64,000 nt of DNA, from contig CAVSHP010000017.1 in the NCBI GenBank assembly GCA_963727635.1, positions 310,001 through 374,000 on the forward strand, in the 5' to 3' direction. Of the stretch, positions 18,243 through 27,388 are shown piece by piece. Under the pieces are notes generated by a model that was not told the origin of the DNA, ran no database searches, and saw only the letters and a program-made list of their open reading frames with translations. Made by a program: the position numbers and the translations under genes. How positions within the stretch are numbered: position 1 is the stretch's first letter; the number at the start of each line of letters is the position of its first letter. Source of the DNA: SZUA-36 sp963727635 (GTDB lineage Bacteria > Pseudomonadota > Gammaproteobacteria > Xanthomonadales > SZUA-36).

Positions 18243-19745
18243 ATGAGTAAAGAAATCCTTTTGGTCGTAGACGCGGTATCCAATGAGAAAGGTGTTGCCA
18301 AGAGCGTTATTTTCGAGGCCCTGGAATCGGCGCTCGCGATGGCGACCGTCAAGCGCAACAATGATGAAGTCCTTGCGCGTGTTGCGATAGACCGTGACAC
18401 CGGTGAGTACGAGACCTTCCGTCGCTGGGAAGTGCTCGACGATGAGGAAGAATTAGAATCTGATCAGTACCAGATGCTGCTTAAAGATGCGCTCGCGATC
18501 AATCCAGACATCCAGGTCGGTGAATTCATCGAGGAACCCATGGAGAACGTCGAGTTTGGCCGCATCGCCGCACAGACTGCCAAGCAGGTCATTGTACAGC
18601 GTGTCCGCGAGGCCGAAAGAGAGCAGGTTGTGGAGGCCTACAAGGAACGCGAAGGTGAACTCATCAACGGTATTGTCAAGCGTATTGAGCGCGGCAATGT
18701 CTATCTTGACCTGGGCGGTAACGCAGAGGCATTTGTAGCCCAGCGTCACATGATCCAGGGTGAAACGGTACGCCCCGGAGACCGTTTGCGGGCCTTTTTA
18801 TACGAAGTAAAGCCCGAAGTACGTGGACCGCAGTTGTTCGCCAGTCGCACCATCAAGGAGTTTTTGATTGCCTTGTTCGAACTGGAAGTTCCGGAAATCG
18901 GCCAGGAACTGATCTCCATCATGGGTGGCGCCAGGGATCCCGGTCGAAGGGCCAAGATTGCGGTCAAGTCCAACGATCCGCGCACCGATCCGATCGGTGC
19001 CTGTGTGGGTATGCGTGGTTCGCGTGTGCAGGCCGTTTCGAATGAACTGGCGGGTGAGCGTATCGATATTATTCTCTGGGATGACAACCCGGCCCAGTTC
19101 GTCATCAATGCGATGGCACCGGCCGAGGTTGCCTCCATTGTCGTGGATGAAGAGCGCCGCATGATGGATATCGCCGTCGAGGCCGCCAACCTGTCTCAGG
19201 CCATCGGTCGCGGCGGTCAGAATGTCAGGCTGGCGAGTGATCTGACCGGCTGGGAGTTGAACGTACTGACGGTTGAAGACGCCGACAAGAAAGGCGAGGA
19301 AGAAGCCGGAAAAGTACTTAAAAATTTCATGGAACGTCTGGATGTCGACGAGGGCGTGGCCAATATTCTTGTCCAGGAAGGATTCAGCAACATCGAAGAA
19401 GTTGCCTATGTTCCTGACTCAGAATTGCTCGAAATTGAAGAGTTTGACGAAGATATGGTAACCGAGTTGCGGCGCCGCGCACGCGATGCATTGTTGACGC
19501 AACTGATCGCCAGGGAAGAAGCGCTCGATGACAACAGCCCGGCTGAAGATTTACTCAGCCTGGAGGGTATGAGCGAGCGTCTTGCTTACCGCCTGGCAGA
19601 AAATGGTACCCGTACACAGGAAGAACTGGCAGAGCTTTCAGTCGATGAGTTACTCGAAATCGATGAAATGTCAGAAGAAGAGGCAGCCGCACTCATCATG
19701 GCGGCACGTGCCCCGTGGTTTGAAGAAGAGAACCAGGATTCCTGA
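18243..19745 (+). CDS. nusA: Transcription termination/antitermination factor NusA
   Basis: NusA binds RNA polymerase and modulates pausing, termination and antitermination. In the 500-residue protein the order is: N-terminal polymerase-binding domain, S1 domain from about residue 135 (ELINGIVKRIERGNVYLDLG), two KH domains with GACVGMRGSRVQAVSNEL and SQAIGRGGQNVRLASDL, and two C-terminal acidic helix-hairpin repeats (LVQEGFSNIEEVAY; LAENGTRTQEELAE), as in gammaproteobacterial NusA. Ribosome site and spacing are normal; it is co-transcribed with rimP and infB. Confidence 0.97.
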   Translation: MSKEILLVVDAVSNEKGVAKSVIFEALESALAMATVKRNNDEVLARVAIDRDTGEYETFRRWEVLDDEEELESDQYQMLLKDALAINPDIQVGEFIEEPMENVEFGRIAAQTAKQVIVQRVREAEREQVVEAYKEREGELINGIVKRIERGNVYLDLGGNAEAFVAQRHMIQGETVRPGDRLRAFLYEVKPEVRGPQLFASRTIKEFLIALFELEVPEIGQELISIMGGARDPGRRAKIAVKSNDPRTDPIGACVGMRGSRVQAVSNELAGERIDIILWDDNPAQFVINAMAPAEVASIVVDEERRMMDIAVEAANLSQAIGRGGQNVRLASDLTGWELNVLTVEDADKKGEEEAGKVLKNFMERLDVDEGVANILVQEGFSNIEEVAYVPDSELLEIEEFDEDMVTELRRRARDALLTQLIAREEALDDNSPAEDLLSLEGMSERLAYRLAENGTRTQEELAELSVDELLEIDEMSEEEAAALIMAARAPWFEEENQDS

Positions 19746-19782
19746 AAAAAAGAACTGACTGGTTCTTCAAGGAGCAGAATAT

Positions 19783-22308
19783 ATGTCCCAAGTTACCGTC
19801 TCACAATTGGCCGAAGTTCTGGGTATCAGCGTTGACAAGCTGATCTTCCAGATGAGCAAGGCCAACATCAACCTAACATCGGGTGACGATGCGGTTTCCA
19901 ATGATGACAAGAAAAAGTTATTGGCACACCTGAGGTCGTCCCACGGCAAGTCCGAAAGTGATGCAACTGCGCCGCGCAAGGTGACGCTCAAACGCAAATC
20001 GATCAGTGAATTACGCATCCAGGGAAGTGGTCCAAGGGCGTCCACCAAGACTGTTAACGTCGAATTCCGCAAAAGCCGCACCTATGTAAAACGCGAGTCC
20101 TTGCAGCAGGAGGACCCTGAGAGGGAACAGGTCAAGCAGGCTTTGAAAGAAGCCCAGGAACGCCGTGAGGCGGAGGAAAAAGCCCGCTTGGAGGCCGCCG
20201 AGAAGGCGCGTCTGGAAGCGGAAGAAATAGCGCGCAAAGCCGCGGAGGAAGCGGCATTAAAGGCCAAGGAAGAAGAATCGCTGCGCGAGCAGGAAGAGAA
20301 GGCCGAAGAGGCAGCAGCCAGGCTCAGGGTTGAGGATGAGGCGCGTAAAAAGGAAGAGGACCGTCTCTACAAGCTGGCCGAAGAGCAGCATAAACGCAAG
20401 AAGGAACGCGCCAAGCCAGGCACACGTTACGGGCGCCAGGAACTGCATGTTGAACTGGGCTCCGGAGCACGCCGGCGCAAACCCACCAAGCGTATGAGCT
20501 CACAGCCCAGGCCGGCTGAGCACGGTTTTTCAAAACCGACCGAACCGGTTGTCCGTGAAGTTTCAATACCCGAGGCAATCGTGGTTGGCGAGCTTGCCAA
20601 GCTGTTGGCAATCAAGGCCGGGGAAATCATAAAAGTACTGATGAAGATGGGTATGATGGTGACCATCAACCAGACGCTGGATCAGGACACTGCCATTCTG
20701 GTCGTAGAGGAACTGGGGCACAGTGCCAAACCGGCCGAGGATAAAGGCATTGAGCAGGAACTGATCAATGAAGAGGCCGAATTGGGTGAAGGCGACGTAA
20801 CCCGTCCACCCGTTGTCACGGTGATGGGACACGTCGACCACGGCAAAACCTCTCTCCTCGACTTTATCAGGGCCACCAAGGTGGTCGACGATGAAGCAGG
20901 TGGCATTACGCAACATATCGGCGCCTACAGCGTGACCACCAAGCGCGGCATCATTACATTTCTGGATACTCCGGGCCATGCAGCCTTCACCGCCATGCGT
21001 TCACGCGGTGCGAAAGCGACCGACATCGTGGTGCTGGTGGTCGCGGCCGACGATGGCGTCATGCCGCAAACCAAGGAAGCCATACATCATGCCCGTGCCG
21101 CCGGTGTACCGATTATCGTGGCGATCAACAAGATCGACAAACCCGATGCCGATGTCGAGCGGATAAGGTCCGAACTCTCACAGCAGGAAGTCATTTCCGA
21201 AGAGTGGGGCGGCCAGGAGCTGTTTGTTCCCGTTTCAGCCAAGACCGGTGAAGGCGTTGATGATCTGCTCGAGGGTATCCTGCTGCAGGCGGAACTCCTT
21301 GAGCTCAAGGCTGACCCCGAACGTCGCGCGCAGGGTCTGGTCATCGAATCCAGCCTGGACAGGGGCCGTGGACCGGTTGCAACCATACTGGTGCAAAACG
21401 GTACGCTAAACCGTGGCGAAATGGTCCTGGCAGGTCAGGAATTTGGACGCGTCAGGGCGATGTTCGATGAAACGGGTGAAGCGATCGAATCGGCCGGACC
21501 TTCAATGCCGGTGGTAATCCTCGGTCTGTCCGGCGTGCCTTTTGCTGGTGACGAGGTTTTGGTCGTGGCCAATGAGCGAAAAGCCCGCGAAGCCGCCGCC
21601 CAGCGCCAGGGCCGCAAACGTGAAAACCGGTTGGCGCAACAACAGGCTGCGAATTTGCAGAACCTGTTTGAGAACATGGGTAAAGGCGAGCAAAAGGTCG
21701 TCAACCTGATGATCCGTGCCGATGTACAGGGCAGTGTTGAAGCGCTGAAGGACTCACTGGTCAATCTCAGCAACGAAGACATCAAGGTCAATATCGTGGC
21801 TTCGGGTGTCGGCGCCATAACCGAGTCCGATGCGACCCTGGCGCATGCGTCAGGCGCCGTCATCATCGGCTTCAATGTACGTGCGGATGCCGCTGCGCGC
21901 AGGGTCATCCAGGAACAGGAACTGGACCTGCATTACTACAGCATCATTTACGAGGCCATTGACGAAGTCAAAGCTGCCATTACCGGCTTGCTGGGTACCG
22001 AGACGAGGGAAACGATTGTCGGCCTGGCGGAAGTCAGGGATGTGTTCCGTTCGTCGAAGTATGGCGCCATTGCCGGCTGCCTGGTTGTCGAAGGCCACGT
22101 AAAACGGGCTAACCCTATCAGGGTATTGCGTGATAATGTGGTGGTGTTCGAAGGAGAACTCGAGTCGCTGCGGCGGTTTAAAGACAATGTCACAGAGGTG
22201 ACGGCCGGTACGGAATGCGGTATTGGCGTCAAGATGTATAACGATATCAGACCCGGCGACCAGATCGAGTGTTTCGAACGCACCGAGGTCGCCAGAACCC
22301 TGAAATAA
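19783..22308 (+). CDS. infB: Translation initiation factor IF-2
   Basis: IF-2 is the GTPase that places initiator tRNA on the ribosome. The 841-residue protein has a small N-terminal IF2-N fold (VSQLAEVLGISVDKLIFQM), a long charged helix of E/A/R repeats (about residues 105-215), a second IF2-N motif, the G domain (GHVDHGKTSLLD, DTPGHAAFTAM, NKIDKPDAD) and the beta-barrel/C-terminal domains ending in DIRPGDQIECFERTEVARTL. A short AAGAAC/GTTCTT hairpin lies between nusA and infB. Directly after its stop begins a long perfect-looking palindrome. Confidence 0.97.
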   Translation: MSQVTVSQLAEVLGISVDKLIFQMSKANINLTSGDDAVSNDDKKKLLAHLRSSHGKSESDATAPRKVTLKRKSISELRIQGSGPRASTKTVNVEFRKSRTYVKRESLQQEDPEREQVKQALKEAQERREAEEKARLEAAEKARLEAEEIARKAAEEAALKAKEEESLREQEEKAEEAAARLRVEDEARKKEEDRLYKLAEEQHKRKKERAKPGTRYGRQELHVELGSGARRRKPTKRMSSQPRPAEHGFSKPTEPVVREVSIPEAIVVGELAKLLAIKAGEIIKVLMKMGMMVTINQTLDQDTAILVVEELGHSAKPAEDKGIEQELINEEAELGEGDVTRPPVVTVMGHVDHGKTSLLDFIRATKVVDDEAGGITQHIGAYSVTTKRGIITFLDTPGHAAFTAMRSRGAKATDIVVLVVAADDGVMPQTKEAIHHARAAGVPIIVAINKIDKPDADVERIRSELSQQEVISEEWGGQELFVPVSAKTGEGVDDLLEGILLQAELLELKADPERRAQGLVIESSLDRGRGPVATILVQNGTLNRGEMVLAGQEFGRVRAMFDETGEAIESAGPSMPVVILGLSGVPFAGDEVLVVANERKAREAAAQRQGRKRENRLAQQQAANLQNLFENMGKGEQKVVNLMIRADVQGSVEALKDSLVNLSNEDIKVNIVASGVGAITESDATLAHASGAVIIGFNVRADAAARRVIQEQELDLHYYSIIYEAIDEVKAAITGLLGTETRETIVGLAEVRDVFRSSKYGAIAGCLVVEGHVKRANPIRVLRDNVVVFEGELESLRRFKDNVTEVTAGTECGIGVKMYNDIRPGDQIECFERTEVARTLK

Positions 22309-22368
22309 GGGCCCGTTAACACTATGCGGATACCCATCGACAGGCATCCGCATAGTGTTAACAGGCCC
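22309..22368. repeat. Long palindrome between infB and rbfA
   Basis: Two 26-nt arms (22309-22334 and 22343-22368) are inverted copies with only two mismatches, around the 8-nt loop CATCGACA. The centre of each arm is GTTAACACTATGCGGAT. The left arm begins one base after the infB stop codon and the right arm ends 17 bp before the rbfA start. There is no T-run after it, so it is not a standard terminator. It could be an mRNA-stabilising or processing hairpin, or an inserted repetitive element. Confidence 0.9.
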
Positions 22369-22385
22369 TAAGGAAGCTGAATACC

Positions 22386-22790
22386 ATGCCACCCAGGGAA
22401 TTCAATAGATCCGAACGTGTTGCAGGCCAGCTGAGACGCGATCTTGCCAAGCTGATTCAGCAGGAGATCAAGGATCCGGAAGTGGGCTTTGTCAGTCTTT
22501 CCGATGTCGAAGTCACCCGTGACCTGTCGCACGCGAAGGTGTTTATAACCGTTTTCGAACCCGAAAAAGCGAAAGAGAGTTTAAAAGCCTTGCGTCGCGC
22601 GTCGGCATTTCTTCGCCGTCGTCTTGGCCAGGAATTGCGTCTGCGGCATGTGCCTGAACTGCACTTTGTGCACGACGATTCGGTGGAGCAGGGCAGCCAT
22701 ATCGACGAGTTGATCACAAAGGCCTTAAAAGCTGACAGCGACCACCCTGAAAGAACGCTGGCCGACGCAGAAGACCTCGACGAGGATTAG
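22386..22790 (+). CDS. rbfA: Ribosome-binding factor A
   Basis: RbfA is a KH-fold factor for late 30S maturation and cold adaptation. Recognised by the N-terminal RSERVAGQLRRDLAKLIQQEIKDP, by VSLSDVEVTRDLSHAKVFITVF and by the C-terminal LGQELRLRHVPELHFVHDDSVEQG. The 134 residues end in an acidic tail. Usual position between infB and truB, but separated from infB by the palindrome. Confidence 0.96.
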   Translation: MPPREFNRSERVAGQLRRDLAKLIQQEIKDPEVGFVSLSDVEVTRDLSHAKVFITVFEPEKAKESLKALRRASAFLRRRLGQELRLRHVPELHFVHDDSVEQGSHIDELITKALKADSDHPERTLADAEDLDED

Positions 22791-22870
22791 TATCCTGTCA
22801 CGCGTTCAATGACACTTTCAGAGCCCCGCATACGCGCCAATGCTGCGTTGCGGCGACACTAGGCTGCCGG

Positions 22871-23788
22871 ATGGGTCGGCGCAAGCACGGGATCGATATT
22901 CACGGTATCGTCCTGCTGGACAAACCGGTTGGGTTTTCCTCCAACCAGGCCTTGCAGAAAGTCCGTGGGATCTTCCAGGCGCGTAAGGCCGGACATACCG
23001 GAAGCCTGGACCCTTTCGCCACGGGCATGTTGCCCGTGTGTCTCGGTGAAGCAAGCAAAACCGCCGCATTTATGTTGGAAGCGGGGAAAAGCTATCGCGC
23101 CACGGCGCGTATGGGACTGGCGACCACGACCGGCGATTTGGAAGGGGAGATCATCCGCACCTGTCCGTTGCCGGACATCGACGTCGACACACTGACGCAA
23201 ATCCTGAAACGTTTCGAGGGTGTGACCGCGCAGGTCCCGCCGATGTATTCCGCCTTGAAACACCAAGGCAAACCCCTGTATGAATATGCCCGCGCCGGCA
23301 TCGTTATCGAGCGCCCCGCGCGGCGCATTACCATCCATCGCCTGCAGGTGCTGGATTGGCAAGCACCCGATCTCACATTTGAGGTGCACTGTTCCAAGGG
23401 AACTTACATCAGAACACTGGCGGAAGATATCGCAACCGCGCTCGATTGTTGCGCCCACCTGGTCGCACTGCGGCGGATTCACGTCGAACCGTTTGAACAT
23501 TGCCCCATGCAGACCCTGGAACAGTTACAGGACGCAAGGGACAGCGGCAACCTGGCGGAATTATTGTTGCCGGTTGACGCGGGCTTGCCCGGCTGGCCGC
23601 GTATTGAGCTCGATAGCATCCAGCGCAGCAAATTCCAGCATGGTCAGAGTTTCGAGCTTTCGGTCGAAAACCCCATCGGTGGAAGCGTCCGCGTTTACGG
23701 CCATGAGGGTCACGTAATCGGGCTGGCCGAGGTCTCTGCAGATGGCAATCTGCAGCCAACCCGGGTATTCAACCTGGAGTCTGAATAA
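22871..23788 (+). CDS. truB: tRNA pseudouridine(55) synthase TruB
   Basis: TruB makes the universal pseudouridine 55 in the T loop of tRNAs. The catalytic aspartate is in the motif GHTGSLDPFATGMLPVCLGEA near residue 48; GIVLLDKPVGFSSNQAL and the YKATA-like SYRATARMG segment, EVHCSKGTYIRTLAEDI and the C-terminal PUA-like part are also present. Length of 305 residues is standard. An 80-bp gap separates it from rbfA, with no clear signal in it. Confidence 0.96.
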   Translation: MGRRKHGIDIHGIVLLDKPVGFSSNQALQKVRGIFQARKAGHTGSLDPFATGMLPVCLGEASKTAAFMLEAGKSYRATARMGLATTTGDLEGEIIRTCPLPDIDVDTLTQILKRFEGVTAQVPPMYSALKHQGKPLYEYARAGIVIERPARRITIHRLQVLDWQAPDLTFEVHCSKGTYIRTLAEDIATALDCCAHLVALRRIHVEPFEHCPMQTLEQLQDARDSGNLAELLLPVDAGLPGWPRIELDSIQRSKFQHGQSFELSVENPIGGSVRVYGHEGHVIGLAEVSADGNLQPTRVFNLESE

Positions 23789-23841
23789 CGACGGTCATGA
23801 GAAACCTGCGCTGTTATTGTATGAAAGTAAGTTGCCAGTAC

Positions 23842-23870
23842 TTGTTTGCGGCAACCCCCGCGGTTAAAAT
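23842..23870 (+). promoter_or_regulatory. Possible promoter for rpsO
   Basis: TTGTTT (23842-23847), a 17-bp spacer and TAAAAT (23865-23870) resemble a sigma-70 promoter (three and five of six consensus bases). It lies about 100 bp before rpsO, which has its own promoter in E. coli. The -35 box is poor, so this is tentative. Confidence 0.4.
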
Positions 23871-23974
23871 GAGCGGCTAACACAAACCCGGGGCTACCGA
23901 TTTTTGTGAAATCCATCGCAATCATGCGATGTGAACGAGCAAAATCACGGGGCTCTATTCATGGAGATGGAACC

Positions 23975-24244
23975 ATGTCTATCAATGCAGAATCAAAAAG
24001 CAAAGTTGTAAGCGAGTTTAAACGTTCGGAGAATGATACCGGTTCTCCCGAAGTCCAGGTCGCATTGTTGACCGCACGAATTCAACACCTCACTGATCAT
24101 TTCAAAGAACACAAGCATGACCACCATTCCCGCCGCGGTTTGCTGCGAATGGTTAATCAGCGTCGCAGTCTGCTGGATTATCTGAAGAAGAACGAAATAC
24201 AGCGTTACCGTGATCTGATTGAACGTCTTGGTTTGCGTCGTTAA
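23975..24244 (+). CDS. rpsO: 30S ribosomal protein S15
   Basis: Primary-binding protein of the 30S subunit platform. The 89-residue sequence matches S15 throughout: TGSPEVQVALLTARIQHLTDHF, HKHDHHSRRGLLRMVNQRRSLLDYL and the C-terminal RYRDLIERLGLRR. Start ATG 23975 is preceded by GGAG at a good distance; an upstream in-frame GTG at 23906 would add a non-family extension and is rejected. The rpsO-pnp pair is conserved across proteobacteria. Confidence 0.97.
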   Translation: MSINAESKSKVVSEFKRSENDTGSPEVQVALLTARIQHLTDHFKEHKHDHHSRRGLLRMVNQRRSLLDYLKKNEIQRYRDLIERLGLRR

Positions 24245-24323
24245 ACCTTTTTGTTCACTACCCAATGGTCGCATTCTGTCAAAACTACTGTTCTGGCAGC
24301 GCTTGGCCGTACTTGAAGGAATT

Positions 24324-24359
24324 GCCTGAAGACAGGCGTAAAAGGGCCAGGTGGCCCTT
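24324..24359 (+). promoter_or_regulatory. Two leader hairpins upstream of pnp
   Basis: GCCTG-AAGA-CAGGC (24324-24337) and AAGGGCC-AGGT-GGCCCTT (24342-24359) are perfect tandem hairpins ending 21 bases before the pnp start. In E. coli the pnp leader is a stem cut by RNase III, through which PNPase represses its own synthesis; a similar role is inferred here. Neither has a T-run, so they are not terminators. Confidence 0.55.
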
Positions 24360-24380
24360 CACATAAAGCAGGAAACTAAA

Positions 24381-26475
24381 GTGCAAAAACTAACAAAGTC
24401 ATTTCAATACGGTGGGCATACCGTCACCATCGAAACCGGAGAGATTGCCCGCCAGGCGACAACCGTTATGGTCAACATGGCCGATACCGTGGTCATGGTC
24501 GCGGTCGTAGGACAGAAAGAGGCCAAACCCGGCCAGTCATTCTTTCCCTTGACGGTCAACTACCAGGAAAAATTCTACGCAGCAGGGCGTATTCCCGGTG
24601 GTTTCTTCAAACGTGAAGGCCGGCCCACCGAGAAAGAAACATTGACCTGCCGCATCATTGACCGTCCTATCCGTCCGTTGTTTCCCAAGGGTTTCCTGAA
24701 CGAAGTACAGGTCACGGCCAACCTGATATCTTCCAATCCGGAAGTGGATGGTGACATTCCGGCCCTGATCGGTACATCTGCCGCGCTGGCGCTTTCCGGG
24801 ATGCCTTTCAATGGCCCGGTTGGCGCTGCCAGGGTGGGTTACATCAATGACGAATACGTGTTCAATCCGACCAGCACCCAACTGAAGGAATCGAAACTGA
24901 ACCTGATGGTTGCCGGCACTGAGAAAGCCGTCCTGATGGTTGAATCTGAAGCGGACCTGCTTGTCTGAAGAAATCATGCTGGGTGCGGTCACATTCGGTC
25001 ACGATGCCTTGAAGACAGTCATTACGGCCATCAAGGAACTTGGTTGCCGAAGCCAATGTTACCCAATGGGAATGGGAAACAGCCGGTCGAAGATACCGAT
25101 CTGAAAGCGAAGGTTGAGGCCAACGCAAAAGAGGCTTTGATCGCTGCTTATACCATCGCCGACAAAATGGAACGTCAGGCAGCGGTCGCCGAAGTCAGAA
25201 AGGCTGCCATCGAATCCCTGTGTGATGAGAAGATGAAACTGCGCCTTCTGCAGCTGACGTCGCCGGAGCATTTTACAAACTGGAAAAATTCCTGGTTCGT
25301 GACCATATCCTGTCGGGCAATCCACGTATTGACGGACGTGACGTGACAACGGTGCGTCCGATCACGGTCAAGCCGGGTATTCTGCCACGTACACACGGCT
25401 CAGCCCTGTTCACCCGTGGTGAAACCCAGGCCATCGTCACCACCACGCTGGGCACGACCCGGGATGCGCAGATTGATCGATGCGGTCAACGGCGAATACA
25501 AAGACCCGTTCATGCTGCATTACAACTTTCCGAAATTCTGCGTCGGTGAAACCGGTTTTGACGGTGGCCCGAAGCGTCGTGAAATCGGCCACGGCTGGCT
25601 GGCGCGTCGTGGTGTGACTGCGATACTGCCTAAAATCGAAGACTTTCCCTACGTCATCCGCGTGGTATCGGAAATCACCGAATCAAACGGTTCAAGTTCA
25701 ATGGCATCCGTGTGTGGCACTTCGCTGGCGCTGATGGATGCCGGTGTGCCGGTCAAGGCGCCGGTAGCCGGTATTGCCATGGGTCTGATCAAGGAAGGCG
25801 ACCGCTTTGCAGTACTGAGCGACATCCTCGGTGACGAAGATCACCTCGGTGACATGGACTTCAAGGTAGCCGGTACCGCCGATGGCATCACTGCTTTGCA
25901 GATGGATATCAAGATCGAGGGTATCAACGAGGAAATCATGCGCATCGCCCTTTCGCAGGCGCACGATGGTCGTAACTTCATCCTCGGTGAAATGAACAAG
26001 GTCATCAGTGAGCCACGTGGCGAAATGTCTGAATTTGCACCGCGTCTGGTCACCATCAAGATTCATCCGGACAAGATTCGTGACGTGATTGGTAAGGGTG
26101 GTGTGACCATCCGCAGCATCACCGAAGAAACCGGTGCATCGATCGATATTACCGACGATGGCACCATCATGATCGGTTCCGTTAACAAGGAAGCCGGTGA
26201 TGAAGCCCGCAAGCGTATCGAGCAGATTACGGCGGATATCGAACCCGGCCAGATCTTCGAAGGCAAGGTCATCAAGATCATGAACTTCGGCGCCTTTGTT
26301 TCATTGACGCCGGGCCGTGACGGTCTGGTTCACATTTCACAACTCTCCGATGAGCGCGTTGAGAATGTGAACCGACGTGGTCAAGGAAGGCGAAATGGTC
26401 AAGGTCAAGGTTCTTGAAGTTGACAAGCAGGGCCGTGTTCGCCTGTCCATGAAAGAGGTCGGTAAACACGACTGA
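24381..26475 (+). CDS. pnp: Polyribonucleotide nucleotidyltransferase, frameshifted
   Basis: PNPase degrades RNA phosphorolytically and is part of the degradosome. The GTG at 24381 has AGGAAAC upstream. Present in order are the first RNase PH domain (RIPGGFFKREGRPTEKETL), the helical linker, the second RNase PH domain (HYNFPKFCVGETG, RREIGHGWLARR), the KH domain (KIRDVIGKGGVTIRSITEET) and the S1 domain (GQIFEGKVIKIMNFGAFVSL), ending KEVGKHD at 26475. The frame changes near 24963, 25042, 25085, 25270, 25470 and 26375. No conserved block is missing, so these are most likely sequencing errors. Confidence 0.93.
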
Positions 26476-26503
26476 CCTGCCTTACAAAACAGGATGTGAA
26501 ATA

Positions 26504-26530
26504 CGCCCGGTTAATCCGGGCGTTTTTTTT
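26504..26530 (+). terminator. Rho-independent terminator after pnp
   Basis: CGCCCGG-TTAAT-CCGGGCG forms a perfect 7-bp GC-rich stem, followed at once by eight T residues (26523-26530). It lies 28 bp after pnp and closes the rimP-pnp transcription unit, separating it from the phosphonate cluster. Confidence 0.93.
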
Positions 26531-26610
26531 GCCCGGCAAAAATTGTAATTTCGAGCCGCATCATGTGAGTCGCCACGCGGTTACAATAGCGCCTCAAAAA
26601 GGAAGCAGTG

Positions 26611-27372
26611 ATGCACGCAATCATTCTTGCCGCCGGGCGGGGAAACCGCCTGGCTGAATTCAATCCCGATGGCAGGCCGAAGTGTCTGCTGGAATTCGGC
26701 GGCCGCAGTTTGCTGGCGCGACAACTGGAGATATTGTTCCGCTGCGGTGTCAATCGTGCTGCTCTGGTGGTCGGATATGAGGCCGACATGATCATCGGGC
26801 ACGTGGCCACCCTGGACTTCCGCCCGGAAGTGGCCTTCGTCTATAACCCCGCCTTTCTCAAGGGCAGTGTCCTGAGTTTACTCGCTGCCCACGAGGTCAT
26901 GTGCAGCGGCGAAAGCGTGCTGGTTCTGGACGCGGATGTATTGTTTCATCCGCAAATCATGCAGAGACTGATCGCGTCACCACATCCGAACTGTTTCCTG
27001 ATAGACCAGAATTTTATCGCCGGTGAGGAACCGGTAAAAATCGCCATCCACAAGGGCAGGATGGTTGAATTCAGGAAGATCCTGCGGCCCGGTCTGGAAT
27101 TCGATACCCTGGGTGAATCGGTGGGTTTTTTCAAATTTGACGATAAAATTGCCGCGCAAATTTCAAGCACCTGCGACAGGTACCAGACAGAAGGTTTGCT
27201 GGACGCTCCACACGAAGAGGCATTGCGGGATGTCTTGTTGGCGACGCCTTCGGCATTTGCATGCGAGGATGTCAGCGGCTTGCCCTGGCTTGAAGTGGAT
27301 TTTCCCGAAGATTTGGAGCGGGCGATCAAACAGATTTTGCCCGCTATCAGAAAAGACCTGAGTGATTTTTGA
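26611..27372 (+). CDS. Nucleotidyltransferase of the phosphonate cluster
   Basis: A GT-A-fold nucleotidyltransferase of the sugar-phosphate/LicC type, 253 residues. The nucleotide motif ILAAGRGNRL is canonical at the N terminus, followed by RPKCLLEFGGRSLLARQLE, and the metal-binding aspartates are in VLVLDADVLFHP. The C-terminal part carries EVDFPEDLERA, typical of this fold. The ATG at 26611 follows GGAAG; a GTG at 26608 is also in frame. It is the first gene after the pnp terminator and lies 16 bp ahead of PEP mutase. Inference: it activates a phosphonate or a partner alcohol as a CMP/CDP-ester. Its substrate is unknown, and a second such domain is fused to the next gene. Confidence 0.8.
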   Translation: MHAIILAAGRGNRLAEFNPDGRPKCLLEFGGRSLLARQLEILFRCGVNRAALVVGYEADMIIGHVATLDFRPEVAFVYNPAFLKGSVLSLLAAHEVMCSGESVLVLDADVLFHPQIMQRLIASPHPNCFLIDQNFIAGEEPVKIAIHKGRMVEFRKILRPGLEFDTLGESVGFFKFDDKIAAQISSTCDRYQTEGLLDAPHEEALRDVLLATPSAFACEDVSGLPWLEVDFPEDLERAIKQILPAIRKDLSDF

Positions 27373-27388
27373 CCCGGAAGAAATAATC

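Noticed and set aside
20082..20979. Long minus-strand open frames inside infB
   Set aside because: They mirror the repetitive E/A/R-rich linker and G domain of IF-2 and have no features of their own.
26531..26610. Promoter of the phosphonate cluster
   Set aside because: A TACAAT box at 26582 has no acceptable -35 at the right distance, so I could not support a promoter call.
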